Source: Brevibacillus_F sp035644815 (GTDB taxonomy: Bacteria; Bacillota; Bacilli; Brevibacillales; Brevibacillaceae). Taken from it: a stretch of 64,000 nucleotides of DNA. This document shows, one piece after another, positions 1 through 8,448 of this stretch. The translations under genes were made by a program, and so were the position numbers. Under the pieces are notes generated by a model. It searched no databases. It had not been told where the DNA came from and saw only the letters and a list, made by a program, of their open reading frames with translations. The DNA is taken from the NCBI GenBank assembly GCA_035644815.1, contig DASQNU010000229.1, positions 4,465 through 68,464 on the forward strand. Reading direction: 5' to 3'. The number at the start of each line of letters is the position of its first letter. Positions within the stretch are counted from its first letter, which is position 1.

Positions 1-1
1 T

Positions 2-283
2 CGGTCTGCCGATCCCGAGCTGAACAGGATGGGCATTTCTACCACCTCGATTTATTTCCCGTTAGTGAGAACACCCATGATTACGCCAACCGGAGCATAT
101 GCAAAATGGCCGGCCATGTCCCCGCAGCACGCAGCAAAGGTGATAGCTAAGTCCATCTATACCAAAAGGAAAACATATATGCCGTGGTGGTTGATATTTG
201 GCCAATTGGCCTCCGTGTTGTTTCGAAGAGGATGGGATTATGTAATGCCGCGAATGTTAAGGAACAAAGGGGAACGGCAATGA
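2..283 (+). CDS. Short-chain dehydrogenase/reductase, C-terminal part (5' end outside window)
   Basis: The reading frame is open from the window edge, so only the last 93 residues are visible. The segment STTSIYFPLVRTPMI matches the part of short-chain dehydrogenases just after the catalytic YxxxK, where the V-R-T-P-M stretch follows the substrate loop. The end (WWLIFGQLASVLFRRGWDYVMP) is hydrophobic and may touch the membrane, as in SDRs acting on lipids. The stop overlaps the next start by 4 nt (ATGA), so it is translationally coupled to the acyl-CoA synthetase gene. Substrate unknown; acyl or lipid metabolism is inferred only from that partner. The Rossmann motif and catalytic residues lie outside the window. 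Confidence 0.75.
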   Translation, partial: RSADPELNRMGISTTSIYFPLVRTPMITPTGAYAKWPAMSPQHAAKVIAKSIYTKRKTYMPWWLIFGQLASVLFRRGWDYVMPRMLRNKGERQ

Positions 284-1842
284 GCCTGTTGAAATTGATT
301 TATGTTTTCTATCAAGTTAAACTGTTTTCCCCTATAGCCTGCTTTCGATTAATAAGGGCCATTCAAAAATACGGTATGAACCTGATGGCGCTACTGGCAT
401 TTTCGGCCAAAACATATGGTGAAAAAATGGCCATAGTAGATGAGTACGAAACCTTATCCTATCATCAATTGTTTGATCAATCCCAAAAGTTATCTGTCGT
501 CCTGAGTGAACAGTTTCAACTGGTGAGAGGAAAGAAGTTAGGCGTATTATGCAAAAATCATGCTTCTTTGGTGAAAGCCATTTTTGCGGTTTCGTTATCG
601 GGGGCAGATCTTTATCTCCTAAATGTAGACATGAGTCAGACGCAATTGAACAATCATCTTGCACATCATGAATTTGATCTCCTCATCCATGATGAAGATC
701 GAAGCTCTTTAGTAGAGCAATCTTCCTTTGTGAAAGCAACCTTACACAGTCATCACGATACATTACCGGCGATTAACCATTTCCTATCCGAACACATTCG
801 TGTGAAAAGAAGGGGACTGCGGAATTCCTCTGGAAAACTCGTGCTTCTAACCGGCGGTACAACAGGGAATGTGAAAGAAGCGGCACATCAACCCTCATTA
901 TTCAATTATTTGGATCCTTTTTCCGCCTTCGTTACACGTTTAAAACTGTTACGTACCCATACGGCATATATCGCGACACCGATTTATCATGGGTATGGAA
1001 TAGCCGTACTCCTCTTGTTCTGCGCCTTGGGCAAGAAAGTGGTGTTGCATCGTGGATTCGATGAAAAGAAAGCGTGTCAATTGATTCGGGAGCACCAGGT
1101 CGATGTCGTTACGGTTGTCCCCTTGATGCTCCATCGAATGTTGCAAGCCAATCCAAGCGATTTAAAATCCCTTCGATGTATAGCGTCAGGAGGTGCAGAA
1201 CTGAATCCCAAACTGGTAAAAGAGACGTTCAGACAATTGGGAGGGGTGTTGTACAACCTGTATGGTACGTCGGAAGCGGGGTTAAATATCATCGCTACTC
1301 CAGAGGATTTGAAACACTCTAATCATACGATCGGCAAAAAAATCAGAGGCGTCCGCTTACGGATCGTGGATGATCAGAAAAAGGAAGTGGGTATCGGGAA
1401 GGTAGGGCAATTTTGTATAAAAAATAGATGGTCGATGAGAAATGGAACTTCCTCCTGGATTGAAACGGGTGATTTGGGCTATCGTGATCGGGGAGGGTAC
1501 TACTTTTTGAGTGGCAGAGCGGACAGTATGATTATTTCAGCGGGGGAGAATGTGTATCCACTCGAGGTGGAACAGCTCTTGCTTACACATCCGCAAGTAG
1601 AAGACGCGGGGGTGATCGGCATTCATGATGAGCAGTATGGACAACGGTTGAAGGCTTTTGTCGTTCTCGACCCTCATGTGAAAATGACTGCAGAGGAGCT
1701 TTTTGAATGGCTGCGCTCTCGATTGGCACGATATCAGATGCCAAAAGAAATCATCTTTGTAGATCAACTACCTTATACTTCTTTGGGAAAAAAGGATAAA
1801 AAGTTGCTGGAAGAAGCTAAAAAAGCGGAACATTCTAAATAA
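280..1842 (+). CDS. AMP-dependent acyl-CoA synthetase/ligase family protein
   Basis: A 520-residue adenylate-forming enzyme, the size of fatty acyl-CoA synthetases. ATG at 280 was chosen because it follows AAAGGGGA and overlaps the upstream stop (ATGA). Motifs in order: phosphate loop LLTGGTTGNVKEA (about residues 190-203), YHGYG (about 235), YNLYGTSEAG (about 326-335), ETGDLGYRDRGGYYFLSGR (about 395-413), AGENVYPLEVE, and the C-terminal catalytic-lysine region LPYTSLGKKDKK (about 497-508). The phosphate loop departs from the usual TSGTTGxPKG: Pro is Val and Gly is Glu, so activity or substrate may be unusual. With the SDR before it this looks like a two-gene lipid or ketide-modifying unit; the substrate cannot be read from sequence. 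Confidence 0.85.
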   Translation: MSLLKLIYVFYQVKLFSPIACFRLIRAIQKYGMNLMALLAFSAKTYGEKMAIVDEYETLSYHQLFDQSQKLSVVLSEQFQLVRGKKLGVLCKNHASLVKAIFAVSLSGADLYLLNVDMSQTQLNNHLAHHEFDLLIHDEDRSSLVEQSSFVKATLHSHHDTLPAINHFLSEHIRVKRRGLRNSSGKLVLLTGGTTGNVKEAAHQPSLFNYLDPFSAFVTRLKLLRTHTAYIATPIYHGYGIAVLLLFCALGKKVVLHRGFDEKKACQLIREHQVDVVTVVPLMLHRMLQANPSDLKSLRCIASGGAELNPKLVKETFRQLGGVLYNLYGTSEAGLNIIATPEDLKHSNHTIGKKIRGVRLRIVDDQKKEVGIGKVGQFCIKNRWSMRNGTSSWIETGDLGYRDRGGYYFLSGRADSMIISAGENVYPLEVEQLLLTHPQVEDAGVIGIHDEQYGQRLKAFVVLDPHVKMTAEELFEWLRSRLARYQMPKEIIFVDQLPYTSLGKKDKKLLEEAKKAEHSK

Positions 1843-1861
1843 GGAATGGTAAGAACGGTTG

Positions 1862-1908
1862 AGCGGCAGTTTTGGACGGTTTTTTTCGTTTGAAGCTGCC
1901 GCTGCAAT
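1862..1908 (+). terminator. Hairpin between convergent genes
   Basis: AGCGGCAG (1862-1869) pairs with CTGCCGCT (1896-1903) around a T-rich loop. It lies 20 nt after the acyl-CoA synthetase stop and before the convergent DinB gene. The T tract after the stem is poor, so termination strength is uncertain. Confidence 0.45.
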
Positions 1909-1945
1909 TGTTTTCCATTCAGTTTTATAAGAGTAAAACTTAGGT

Positions 1946-2458
1946 TCAGTTCATGTGCTTGATCCTTAGTGCCTGTTCCAATTCTTCCTTCTGACGCAGA
2001 TGATGAAGAAAATGCATCGTAATGAGTTCATACCACTCCTGCGTATTCAGCCAACCGAAGCCTTTATGCTGTACTTTATAGTTTGGGTTGACCGTAGAAA
2101 CTTTGTCGGTCCAATCCCTCATCATTTTTTGGATTTGTTCTAATCCGGAGGTGAGTGCCATTATACTATCTGTATTGCTGGGTGTGTTTCCAGGCAAATC
2201 AGGCAGTTTTATTTTAATAGGGGGAAATGCCCCGAGGTTGAATACCAGCTCACCAGCTTGTGTCTTACCGAGTGGTTGCTCCCTGTCGCTTTTCGCACAG
2301 GTTTCAATATTTTCGAGATATTCCAAAGACACATCAATCAAGTGGCTGTACATTTGACCAAGGGACCAACAATCTTCGGCGGGTTTGTACCGCAGCTGAT
2401 CTTCGGTGTATGTTTGCAAATGATCCTTGAATGTTTCGATTACATTCATGTCGGCCAT
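1946..2458 (-). CDS. DinB-fold family protein
   Basis: 170 residues on the minus strand, the normal size for the DinB/YfiT four-helix bundle. The early helix contains WSLGQMYSHLIDV and the C-terminal helix ITMHFLHHLRQKEEL; these supply the spaced histidines that bind a divalent metal in DinB-like proteins. Known members include thiol-dependent transferases and DNA-damage-inducible proteins, but most, including this one, have no assigned substrate. The start is the ATG preceded by AAAAGGAGTG. It is monocistronic, convergent with the acyl-CoA synthetase. Confidence 0.8.
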   Translation of the reverse strand: MADMNVIETFKDHLQTYTEDQLRYKPAEDCWSLGQMYSHLIDVSLEYLENIETCAKSDREQPLGKTQAGELVFNLGAFPPIKIKLPDLPGNTPSNTDSIMALTSGLEQIQKMMRDWTDKVSTVNPNYKVQHKGFGWLNTQEWYELITMHFLHHLRQKEELEQALRIKHMN

Positions 2459-2799
2459 TTATTACACTCCTTTTCAAGTAAATTGAAAGTCTCTTGCATC
2501 TGTACAGAGGGGGACGAAACCATCTTAACAAACAATGATTGAACGGATTTCTTCTCGATTGCGATTGAGGTAGGTTCCGTAGCTAATCGCTGAGAATGGA
2601 TGAGAGAGAAGGGAATACAACCATATTTTAGTTACCATAATAAAAATTATGGTAACTAATTTCACTTTACGGAGTTTGTCTTTCTCGTGAACAAATGCAG
2701 CCAAGTGCGGGTTTACGCCTGCGTGAGTGTGGTGCAAGCTTTTTATTTGCTCTGATTTTCGTTACAATTGATTACGATTGTTATGGTTAGGAGGGTTTT

Positions 2800-3510
2800 A
2801 TGCAGACCAATTTATCACTCTTTTTAGCTTTTGGAGCCGGACTGCTTTCGTTCATCTCTCCTTGTTGCTTGCCGCTTTATCCGTCGTTTCTCACTTATAT
2901 AACGGGAGTATCCATGGATGAAGTGAAAAAAGGGAGAGCTGTTTTTCGCAGGCAAGCCTTGCTGCATACGCTCTTTTTTATTGTCGGTTTTTCCATTGTC
3001 TTTATCGCGCTGGGCTTCTCTACTTCCTGGCTGGGGAGTCTCTTTAACGATCAAAACGACTTAATCCAGCAAATTGGGGGTATCCTATTAGTAGTCTTCG
3101 GTTTGGTCATGCTCGGTGTGTTCAAGATGGACTGGATGATGCGTACGTGGAAAGTAGATTTGCGCTCGCGGCCACTTGGATATGCCGGTTCTGTACTGGT
3201 TGGGATTACATACGCTGCTGGATGGACACCCTGTGTGGGGCCGATTCTCTCGGGGATTCTCGTGTTAGGTGTCTCGGATCCAAACTCGGCACTCGCCTAT
3301 ACCATTGCTTATACGATCGGATTTGCGATTCCTTTCTTTGTCATGACGTTCTTCATCAGCAAAATCAAGGCCATTATGAAGTACTCGGAACGCTTGATGA
3401 AGGCAGGAGGGGCACTGATGATTCTCTTCGGCGTATTGCTCTATACCGATCGAATGACTGACATCACCCGGTACCTCATTAGCTTATTTGGAGGATTTAC
3501 CGGTTTTTAA
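2800..3510 (+). CDS. CcdA-type cytochrome c biogenesis / thiol-disulfide electron transfer protein
   Basis: A 236-residue membrane protein with six hydrophobic segments. Two conserved proline-cysteine motifs are visible: SPCCLPLYPSF near residue 22 and GWTPCVGPILSG near residue 141. These are the redox pair that carries electrons across the membrane in the CcdA/DsbD-beta family. The start follows TTAGGAGGGTTTT. A TlpA/ResA-like thioredoxin gene begins 13 nt downstream, the expected extracytoplasmic partner, so the pair probably delivers reducing power for haem attachment or other thiol maturation outside the cell. The family call is firm; the client protein is not visible. Confidence 0.9.
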   Translation: MQTNLSLFLAFGAGLLSFISPCCLPLYPSFLTYITGVSMDEVKKGRAVFRRQALLHTLFFIVGFSIVFIALGFSTSWLGSLFNDQNDLIQQIGGILLVVFGLVMLGVFKMDWMMRTWKVDLRSRPLGYAGSVLVGITYAAGWTPCVGPILSGILVLGVSDPNSALAYTIAYTIGFAIPFFVMTFFISKIKAIMKYSERLMKAGGALMILFGVLLYTDRMTDITRYLISLFGGFTGF

Positions 3511-3523
3511 GTGAGGATGATAC

Positions 3524-4057
3524 GTGTTGAGACGCCCTATATTGATCTTACTGGTTGTGGCTTTTTTGACAGGCTTGACGGTCTATCAATGGGATCAGCA
3601 GACAGCTGCCGTGACAACAACAGGTGAACACAAGCCCAAGATCGGTTATCCAGCACCTGCGTTTTCTCTGACTGGACTTGATAAACAAACCTATCAAGTG
3701 GACGGACCCAGAGAGAGGCCAGTGCTGATCAACTTCTGGGCATCTTGGTGCGGTCCATGCAAGCTGGAGGCGCCTGATCTGCAGAAGCTATCGCAGAAAT
3801 ATCAAGGGAAAGTTGATTTTTATGCCATCAATTCGACGAGTAATGACAATCTCGAAGATGCCATGGCCTTTGTTGAATCGTTCAAGCTCACTTTCCCTAT
3901 ACCGCTAGATCACAAAGGAGAGGTAACGGATCTGTATCAGGTGAATGCCTTTCCTACGACGTATCTCATCGATCGTCAAGGTGTCATTCGTCAAAAAATC
4001 ATCGGAACGATTGATCCAAAAGAGCTTGATGCTGAGTTAGCCAAGCTGCTCCAATAA
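3524..4057 (+). CDS. ResA/TlpA-like membrane-anchored thiol-disulfide oxidoreductase
   Basis: 177 residues with a GTG start after AGGATGAT. An N-terminal uncleaved anchor (RPILILLVVAFLTGLTVY) is followed by an AhpC/TSA-type thioredoxin fold. The active site WASWCGPCKLEAPDL carries the CxxC pair at about residues 75-78, and the cis-proline stretch is AFPTTYLIDRQG. Family members reduce disulfides outside the membrane, for example in apocytochrome c. It is co-transcribed with ccdA-like 2800-3510, which would recycle it, and is followed by a strong terminator at 4090. Confidence 0.9.
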   Translation: MLRRPILILLVVAFLTGLTVYQWDQQTAAVTTTGEHKPKIGYPAPAFSLTGLDKQTYQVDGPRERPVLINFWASWCGPCKLEAPDLQKLSQKYQGKVDFYAINSTSNDNLEDAMAFVESFKLTFPIPLDHKGEVTDLYQVNAFPTTYLIDRQGVIRQKIIGTIDPKELDAELAKLLQ

Positions 4058-4089
4058 ATTTGGTAAAGACAATAAAAGAAACGGAAAAG

Positions 4090-4125
4090 AGACTGATGGA
4101 GTCGTAGAGCCATCAGTCTTTTTTT
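4090..4125 (+). terminator. Rho-independent terminator of the ccdA/resA-like operon
   Basis: Perfect 10-bp stem AGACTGATGG (4090-4099) / CCATCAGTCT (4110-4119) followed directly by a run of seven T. Confidence 0.9.
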
Positions 4126-4235
4126 GTGAGGAAAGTGTCATGATATCGTGATCTTGGACAGTTTAACCCTATTGAACAAAACCCGAAAGACTCGTACGTA
4201 CAACTACAAAGAGGGGAGAGGGTTGATAAAACGCG

Positions 4236-4296
4236 ATACACTATAGTGGACTGGAGTGGAGATATCATGTTGAATGATTGATCCACTATAGTGTAT
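4236..4296. promoter_or_regulatory. Twin palindromic operator-like sites
   Basis: ATACACTATAGTGGA at 4236-4250 recurs as its exact reverse complement at 4282-4296. Each copy contains the perfect 10-bp palindrome CACTATAGTG, so this is two copies of a dimer-binding site 46 bp apart as well as a long inverted repeat. It is not a classical terminator because the loop is 31 nt. The binding protein is unknown; GntR- and TetR-type regulators use sites of this form. Confidence 0.5.
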
Positions 4297-4460
4297 TCTT
4301 TTGGGTTTAAGTATCTGTTGGGTATGGACAGGTTAACGTGGAGTACCTAAAACCACTTTTGATCAACTAGTGTTAATACCATGGATAGAATAGTCGAATT
4401 TGATGATACGGGCGGTACTTGGCGTATAGAGAGTCAATGATCAAAGCATGCAAGTAATAA

Positions 4461-4498
4461 ATCGGCCACTCCTTTAATAAAAAGGGGTGGCCGATTTT
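4461..4498. terminator. Bidirectional hairpin downstream of the ABC transporter
   Basis: AATCGGCCACTCCTTT pairs with AAAGGGGTGGCCGATT (one mismatch) around 4461-4496, with TTTTT on the plus side and a weaker T-rich tail on the minus side. It probably ends the minus-strand ABC transporter transcript that stops at 4512. Confidence 0.7.
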
Positions 4499-4511
4499 TG
4501 GGTTGGAACGT

Positions 4512-6251
4512 TTAGCATGATTCAAACTGCTTGGAATACAAGTGTGCATACGCCTTGCCGCGTGCAAGTAATGTATGATGCGTACCTTGTTCCACAATAC
4601 CGTCTTTCGTTAATACGACAATTCGTTCTGCATTACGGATCGTGGAAAGTCGATGGGCTATGACAATGGTGGTACGCCCATTGGCTAATGCTTCTAGTGA
4701 CTCCTTGATGATGCTTTCGCTTTCGTTGTCTAGTGCGCTCGTGGCCTCATCGAAAATGAGAATGGGTGGATTCTTTAAGAATACCCGAGCAATGCTTAAT
4801 CGCTGTTTTTGGCCACCAGACAGTCTGACACCTCGTTGTCCGATCTCGGAGTGGTATCCATTTGGCAAGCTCATGATAAACTCATGGGCATTTGCCCGTA
4901 TGGCTGCATCGATAACTTCCGCGTCACTCGCTGTTGGCTTTCCATACCGAATATTTTCCATCACGGTTCCCGCAAACAAATAAACTTCCTGCTGCACAAC
5001 ACCAACGTGATTTCGTAACGACTGCAGGTCGATATCACGGACGTTGATTCCGTCTAGTAACAACTTGCCGTCCGTCACGTCATAAAAGCGGGGGATGAGC
5101 GAGCATAGTGTTGTTTTTCCTGCACCGGACGGACCGACTAATGCTACATATTCTCCTGGTCGTATGCGAAGCGAGAGGTCTGTTAACACATTGTCTAAAT
5201 GGTCTTCATAACGAAAGGAAACATGTCGGAACTCAATTTCGCCATTTACTTGTAAGAGGTTCTTGGCGTTCGGCCTGCTTTCAATATCCGGGCGCAGATT
5301 CATGATTTCCATAAAACGCTGGAAGCCGGTGATTCCTTCTTGAAACTGCGTGCTCATGTGAGTCAATCGTTGGATGGGCTCGATCATGAAGTTGGTATAC
5401 AGCAGGAAAGTAATTAAATCCGGTAACTCCAAGCTATTCTTTACGATAAGAGTACTGCCAAAGATAATCACCGTTACCGTGATGAGCTGAATAAACGTCT
5501 CAACACCATTGAAAAAGTAAGCTTCGGCTTTGTACGTTTTCTTTCGACTTTCGAAGAAACGATTGTTTTCTCGAGTGAACTTTTCAATTTCAACGCGCTC
5601 GTTGGCAAACGACTTGACAACCCGAATCCCCGATAAACTATCCTCTACCTGCGCGTTTACATCCCCGATTCGTTCTTTGTTTCTTCTCAATGCCCTATTC
5701 AGCATCTTATGAAAAAACAGCATAAAGACGCCAAGGAAAGGTAAGAAACAAAAAATGGCGATTGTCAATTGCGCGTTGATATAGAAAAGAATCACAAAGG
5801 CTCCCACAAATCGAATGAGATATTTGATGTAGTCTTCCGGACCATGGTGGTACAGTTCTGAAAGCTGGAGAAGGTCGTTTGTGATACGCGACATGAGCTG
5901 ACCTGTCTTCTCCTTGTCGTAAAAGCAAAAGGAAAGTGTTTGCATATGCGCGAAGAGTTCGCTGCGCATATCGCTTTCCATTCGAGCACCGATCTCATGG
6001 CCTTTATAATCCACGAAGTAGTTGGCAATGTTCTGGATAGCGATGAAAATAAGCATTAACCCGCCAATACGGTACACTTCGCTTAAAGCGGTGGTTAAAT
6101 CTCCAGCCAGAACCTCTTTCGTAATGTAACGAACGAGCAGAGGAAACACCAAAGTTAAAGCAGATGCAATGAAGGCACAGGCCAATACCGAAAGAAACAA
6201 CGTCAGATACGGTTTGTAATAGGAGAGAAACTTTTTTATTGGGAAATGCAT
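4512..6251 (-). CDS. ABC exporter half-transporter (permease fused to ATPase)
   Basis: 579 residues, the standard length of a homodimeric multidrug or lipid ABC exporter half. Six transmembrane segments fill the first 320 residues, with the intracellular-loop element EIGARMESDMRSELFAHMQ. The nucleotide-binding domain has Walker A GPSGAGKTT (about 369-377), signature LSGGQKQR (about 474-481), Walker B ILIFDEATSALD (about 494-505) and the switch histidine in TIVIAHRLST. All catalytic residues are intact. It has no partner ABC gene, so it probably works as a homodimer exporting a drug, lipid or peptide. The promoter region carries an 11-bp inverted repeat (6285-6337). Confidence 0.92.
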   Translation of the reverse strand: MHFPIKKFLSYYKPYLTLFLSVLACAFIASALTLVFPLLVRYITKEVLAGDLTTALSEVYRIGGLMLIFIAIQNIANYFVDYKGHEIGARMESDMRSELFAHMQTLSFCFYDKEKTGQLMSRITNDLLQLSELYHHGPEDYIKYLIRFVGAFVILFYINAQLTIAIFCFLPFLGVFMLFFHKMLNRALRRNKERIGDVNAQVEDSLSGIRVVKSFANERVEIEKFTRENNRFFESRKKTYKAEAYFFNGVETFIQLITVTVIIFGSTLIVKNSLELPDLITFLLYTNFMIEPIQRLTHMSTQFQEGITGFQRFMEIMNLRPDIESRPNAKNLLQVNGEIEFRHVSFRYEDHLDNVLTDLSLRIRPGEYVALVGPSGAGKTTLCSLIPRFYDVTDGKLLLDGINVRDIDLQSLRNHVGVVQQEVYLFAGTVMENIRYGKPTASDAEVIDAAIRANAHEFIMSLPNGYHSEIGQRGVRLSGGQKQRLSIARVFLKNPPILIFDEATSALDNESESIIKESLEALANGRTTIVIAHRLSTIRNAERIVVLTKDGIVEQGTHHTLLARGKAYAHLYSKQFESC

Positions 6252-6284
6252 ATTTTACCCCTCGTTTGTGTGTTTTAGATAAAC

Positions 6285-6337
6285 ACATATAAGGGGGTAC
6301 ATTTGTCTATTTAAGCCCGTGTTCCACCCTTATATGT
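6285..6337. promoter_or_regulatory. Inverted repeat upstream of the ABC exporter
   Basis: ACATATAAGGG (6285-6295) and its exact reverse complement CCCTTATATGT (6327-6337) lie 34-86 nt upstream of the exporter start, separated by 31 nt. The position suggests an operator or an RNA hairpin in the 5' leader. Which one cannot be decided by eye. Confidence 0.4.
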
Positions 6338-6520
6338 TTGTTTGGGTCGGAGCGTCATTGTTTTCATGAAAATTACCTCCTTGACATCGGAATAACCACA
6401 GTGTAAAACATTTCCAAATAGAGTGAAAGGTATTTTTCAAACGCACAAACGAGGGTTCGAGAGCTATTTTCATATTGTTCATTATGTTGAGGGTAAATGC
6501 GAGCTGGTAGGGGGTCAGAG

Positions 6521-7030
6521 ATGACTAAAAAACAGAAGAACGTTACAGTGATTTCAATTAGTTTGAATATTATTTTAATCGCATGTGTAATATGGGGATA
6601 TTCGAAAATGAATTTTGTGAAAGACCAGGTCATTCTCACTGAGGTACAACGTAATTTAGTAGAACTAGAAGGCTTAATCGACCATCAAAAGAAGAATAAT
6701 TGGTCTGAACCGAACTCAGTGACGACTAAAATGGGAGACATTTTGAACGGAATATGGCTTGGTAGGACAACTGGTAGACAACTAGGAACTTTCTCGAAAA
6801 CGGATCAGGAGATTCTAAGTGACTTGTATTCGAAACTAAACCAATTTCCTAGTGATGAAATCTATCAGTTTGCTGATTTAACCGAAGAGGACAAAGAAAA
6901 TTTCGAGGAATTGCAAAAGTCGCTACGTGAAGTTGGGTTAGGGATGAGAATTACAATAAAAGCCGATAGGAAGTACTTTATGAGCCAAGCCGAAAAACTA
7001 TCGGAGAAGATAGAGGTCCCACTAAAGTAG
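6521..7030 (+). CDS. Hypothetical membrane-anchored protein
   Basis: 169 residues. ATG at 6521 was preferred to the upstream in-frame ATG at 6497 because TAGGGGGT lies just before it. After a basic MTKKQKN comes one transmembrane helix (VISISLNIILIACVIWGY). The remainder is a hydrophilic, helix-rich domain presumably outside the cell, with charged heptad-like stretches (LVELEGLIDHQKKNN, DKENFEELQKSLREVG). I do not recognise the family and see no catalytic motif. It stands alone between the ABC exporter promoter and a small kinase gene. Confidence 0.7.
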   Translation: MTKKQKNVTVISISLNIILIACVIWGYSKMNFVKDQVILTEVQRNLVELEGLIDHQKKNNWSEPNSVTTKMGDILNGIWLGRTTGRQLGTFSKTDQEILSDLYSKLNQFPSDEIYQFADLTEEDKENFEELQKSLREVGLGMRITIKADRKYFMSQAEKLSEKIEVPLK

Positions 7031-7158
7031 TGGTGTTCGGCATAAGGTAACGGCTGCTTATTCTCTACTAACGATCAGGAAAGTTGGTATGTGGAGCGGA
7101 AATGATCTCCAGCATTGAAATATAGGAAAGTTAATTTCACAAAAAGCGAGGGGTTATT

Positions 7159-7671
7159 CTGAAAGAGATTATTCCAAACAAAATACATATAATAGGTTCG
7201 GTTGGGAGCGGAAAAACCACTCTCGCAAGAAATTTATCTAAAAAGTATAACATTCCGTATTATGAATTGGATAACGTAGTTTGGAAAAGGCATAAATCTG
7301 GAGATATGAAAAGAACAGATAACGAAAGAGACGCGAATTTAGAAAAAATAATTTGTTCGGATCGATGGATCATTGAGGGTGTTCATTATCATAACTGGGT
7401 ATTAAAAAGCATTCAAAATGCGGAGTTAATCATTTTCTTGGATCCTCCATATAGGATAAGAATTTTTAGGATTATAACAAGATTTATCCTGCAAAAAATG
7501 GGTGTTGAAAAATCCAACTATAGGCCAACGTTTAGAATTTTTGTGAATATGTTTAAATGGAATGCTGGGTTTGAACAACATAGCAAACCAATGATCCAAA
7601 AGTTGCTCCTACAAGATAAAAGGGTTCTTGTTTTAAAGGATAACAGCGAGATTGATAGATACTACAATTAA
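7159..7671 (+). CDS. P-loop nucleoside/adenylate kinase-like protein (FlaR-type)
   Basis: The conserved frame runs upstream of every ATG or TTG: PNKIHIIGSVGSGKTTLARN contains the Walker A GSVGSGKT and must be translated. The only plausible start after AGCGAGGGG is CTG at 7159, giving 170 residues, the usual length of this family. Other features are PYYELDNVVWKRH (substrate loop) and DRWIIEGVHYHNWVLKSIQNAELIIFLDPP, the DRWIIEG and IIFLDPP stretches typical of proteins labelled topology modulation/FlaR, which are related to adenylate kinase. Substrate unknown. A start at TTG 7267 would remove the P-loop and is rejected. Confidence 0.75.
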   Translation: MKEIIPNKIHIIGSVGSGKTTLARNLSKKYNIPYYELDNVVWKRHKSGDMKRTDNERDANLEKIICSDRWIIEGVHYHNWVLKSIQNAELIIFLDPPYRIRIFRIITRFILQKMGVEKSNYRPTFRIFVNMFKWNAGFEQHSKPMIQKLLLQDKRVLVLKDNSEIDRYYN

Positions 7672-7857
7672 TGAACAAGAATGCAAGTAATTGAAAAAAT
7701 AAAAAGTGAATCCTGCTAAAGTGGCGGGCTCGAGTACTCAACAAAAAATAAGAAAATAGATGGCGTTGTCGAAGGATTAATTGGGTTATTCAAGATAGCA
7801 ATCCAAAAGAAATCAAAGCATTACTTATATTCTATGATGGAAAAAAGGAGTTGATCA

Positions 7858-8283
7858 ATGATGACAGTAAAACTTACCCCTTATTTAAATATGGAGGGGA
7901 ACGCCAGGGAAGCTATTCAGTTTTATGAACAAGCAATCGGTGCCGAAGTTCTCTCGATCATTACTTACGGAGATATGCCGGAAATGCCTAATACTTTCGC
8001 TGATGAGCTAAAGAATCTTGTGGCACACGCAAAGTTACGAGTTGGTGAAACGGAACTCATGTTTTCAGATGCTCCAAGCGGTTCGCCTATTCCAAAGGGT
8101 AAACAGGTAACCATTTGCATTTCAACTAACAACGTGGAAAAATCAAAACGATTTTTTGAAGCCTTGCGGGAACACGGTCAAGTTAATATGCCGTTTGAAG
8201 AAACCTCTTTTAGCCCAGGTTTTGGTGATGTAACCGACAAATTTGGCGTGACCTTTCAAATTTATACGGAAAGCCAAAGCTAA
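7858..8283 (+). CDS. VOC-superfamily protein, PhnB-like
   Basis: 141 residues, two betaalphabetabetabeta modules as in PhnB/3-demethylubiquinone methyltransferase-like VOC proteins. It begins with the hallmark TPYLNMEGNAREAIQFYEQAIGAEV; the middle contains MPEMPNTFADELKNLVAHAKLRVGETELMFSDA and the end GFGDVTDKFGVTFQIYTE. The start follows AAGGAG with 7-nt spacing. Function is unassigned in most relatives. A decayed copy of its 5' end and upstream DNA is present at 48039-48177. Confidence 0.85.
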   Translation: MMTVKLTPYLNMEGNAREAIQFYEQAIGAEVLSIITYGDMPEMPNTFADELKNLVAHAKLRVGETELMFSDAPSGSPIPKGKQVTICISTNNVEKSKRFFEALREHGQVNMPFEETSFSPGFGDVTDKFGVTFQIYTESQS

Positions 8284-8343
8284 AATATAAACGGAGTACT
8301 TGCGTGTAAACTTACACTACATACGCTAGGGAATGGAGCACAA

Positions 8344-8398
8344 AGGAAATTACATTGTCTGAAATAGGAAATTACGTTGTCTGAAATAGGAAATGACG
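8344..8398. repeat. 22-bp tandem repeat, 2.5 copies
   Basis: The unit AGGAAATTACRTTGTCTGAAAT occupies 8344-8365 and 8366-8387 with one difference, then a partial copy to 8398, just upstream of a terminator. Confidence 0.7.
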
Positions 8399-8403
8399 TA
8401 TGT

Positions 8404-8435
8404 CCCTCTCCGGATCATCGGGGAGGGCATTTTTT
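8404..8435 (+). terminator. Terminator after the PhnB-like gene
   Basis: CCCTCTCCG (8404-8412) pairs with CGGGGAGGG (8419-8427), one mismatch, followed by ATTTTTT. It insulates the iron-uptake operon that starts just downstream. Confidence 0.8.
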
Positions 8436-8448
8436 ACTTTTCCTATAA

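Larger units (their letters stand above)
4058..4511. other. 454-nt intergenic region with terminators and paired palindromes
   Basis: No convincing gene. It contains the terminator of the redox pair (4090-4125), two copies of a palindrome-bearing 15-mer in inverted orientation (4236-4250, 4282-4296), and a bidirectional hairpin before the end of the ABC transporter gene (4461-4496). The sequence between these elements has no open frame with a ribosome site. Confidence 0.6.

Noticed and set aside
4236..4296. Rho-independent terminator
   Set aside because: The arms are perfect but the loop is 31 nt and each arm is itself palindromic, which fits protein binding better.
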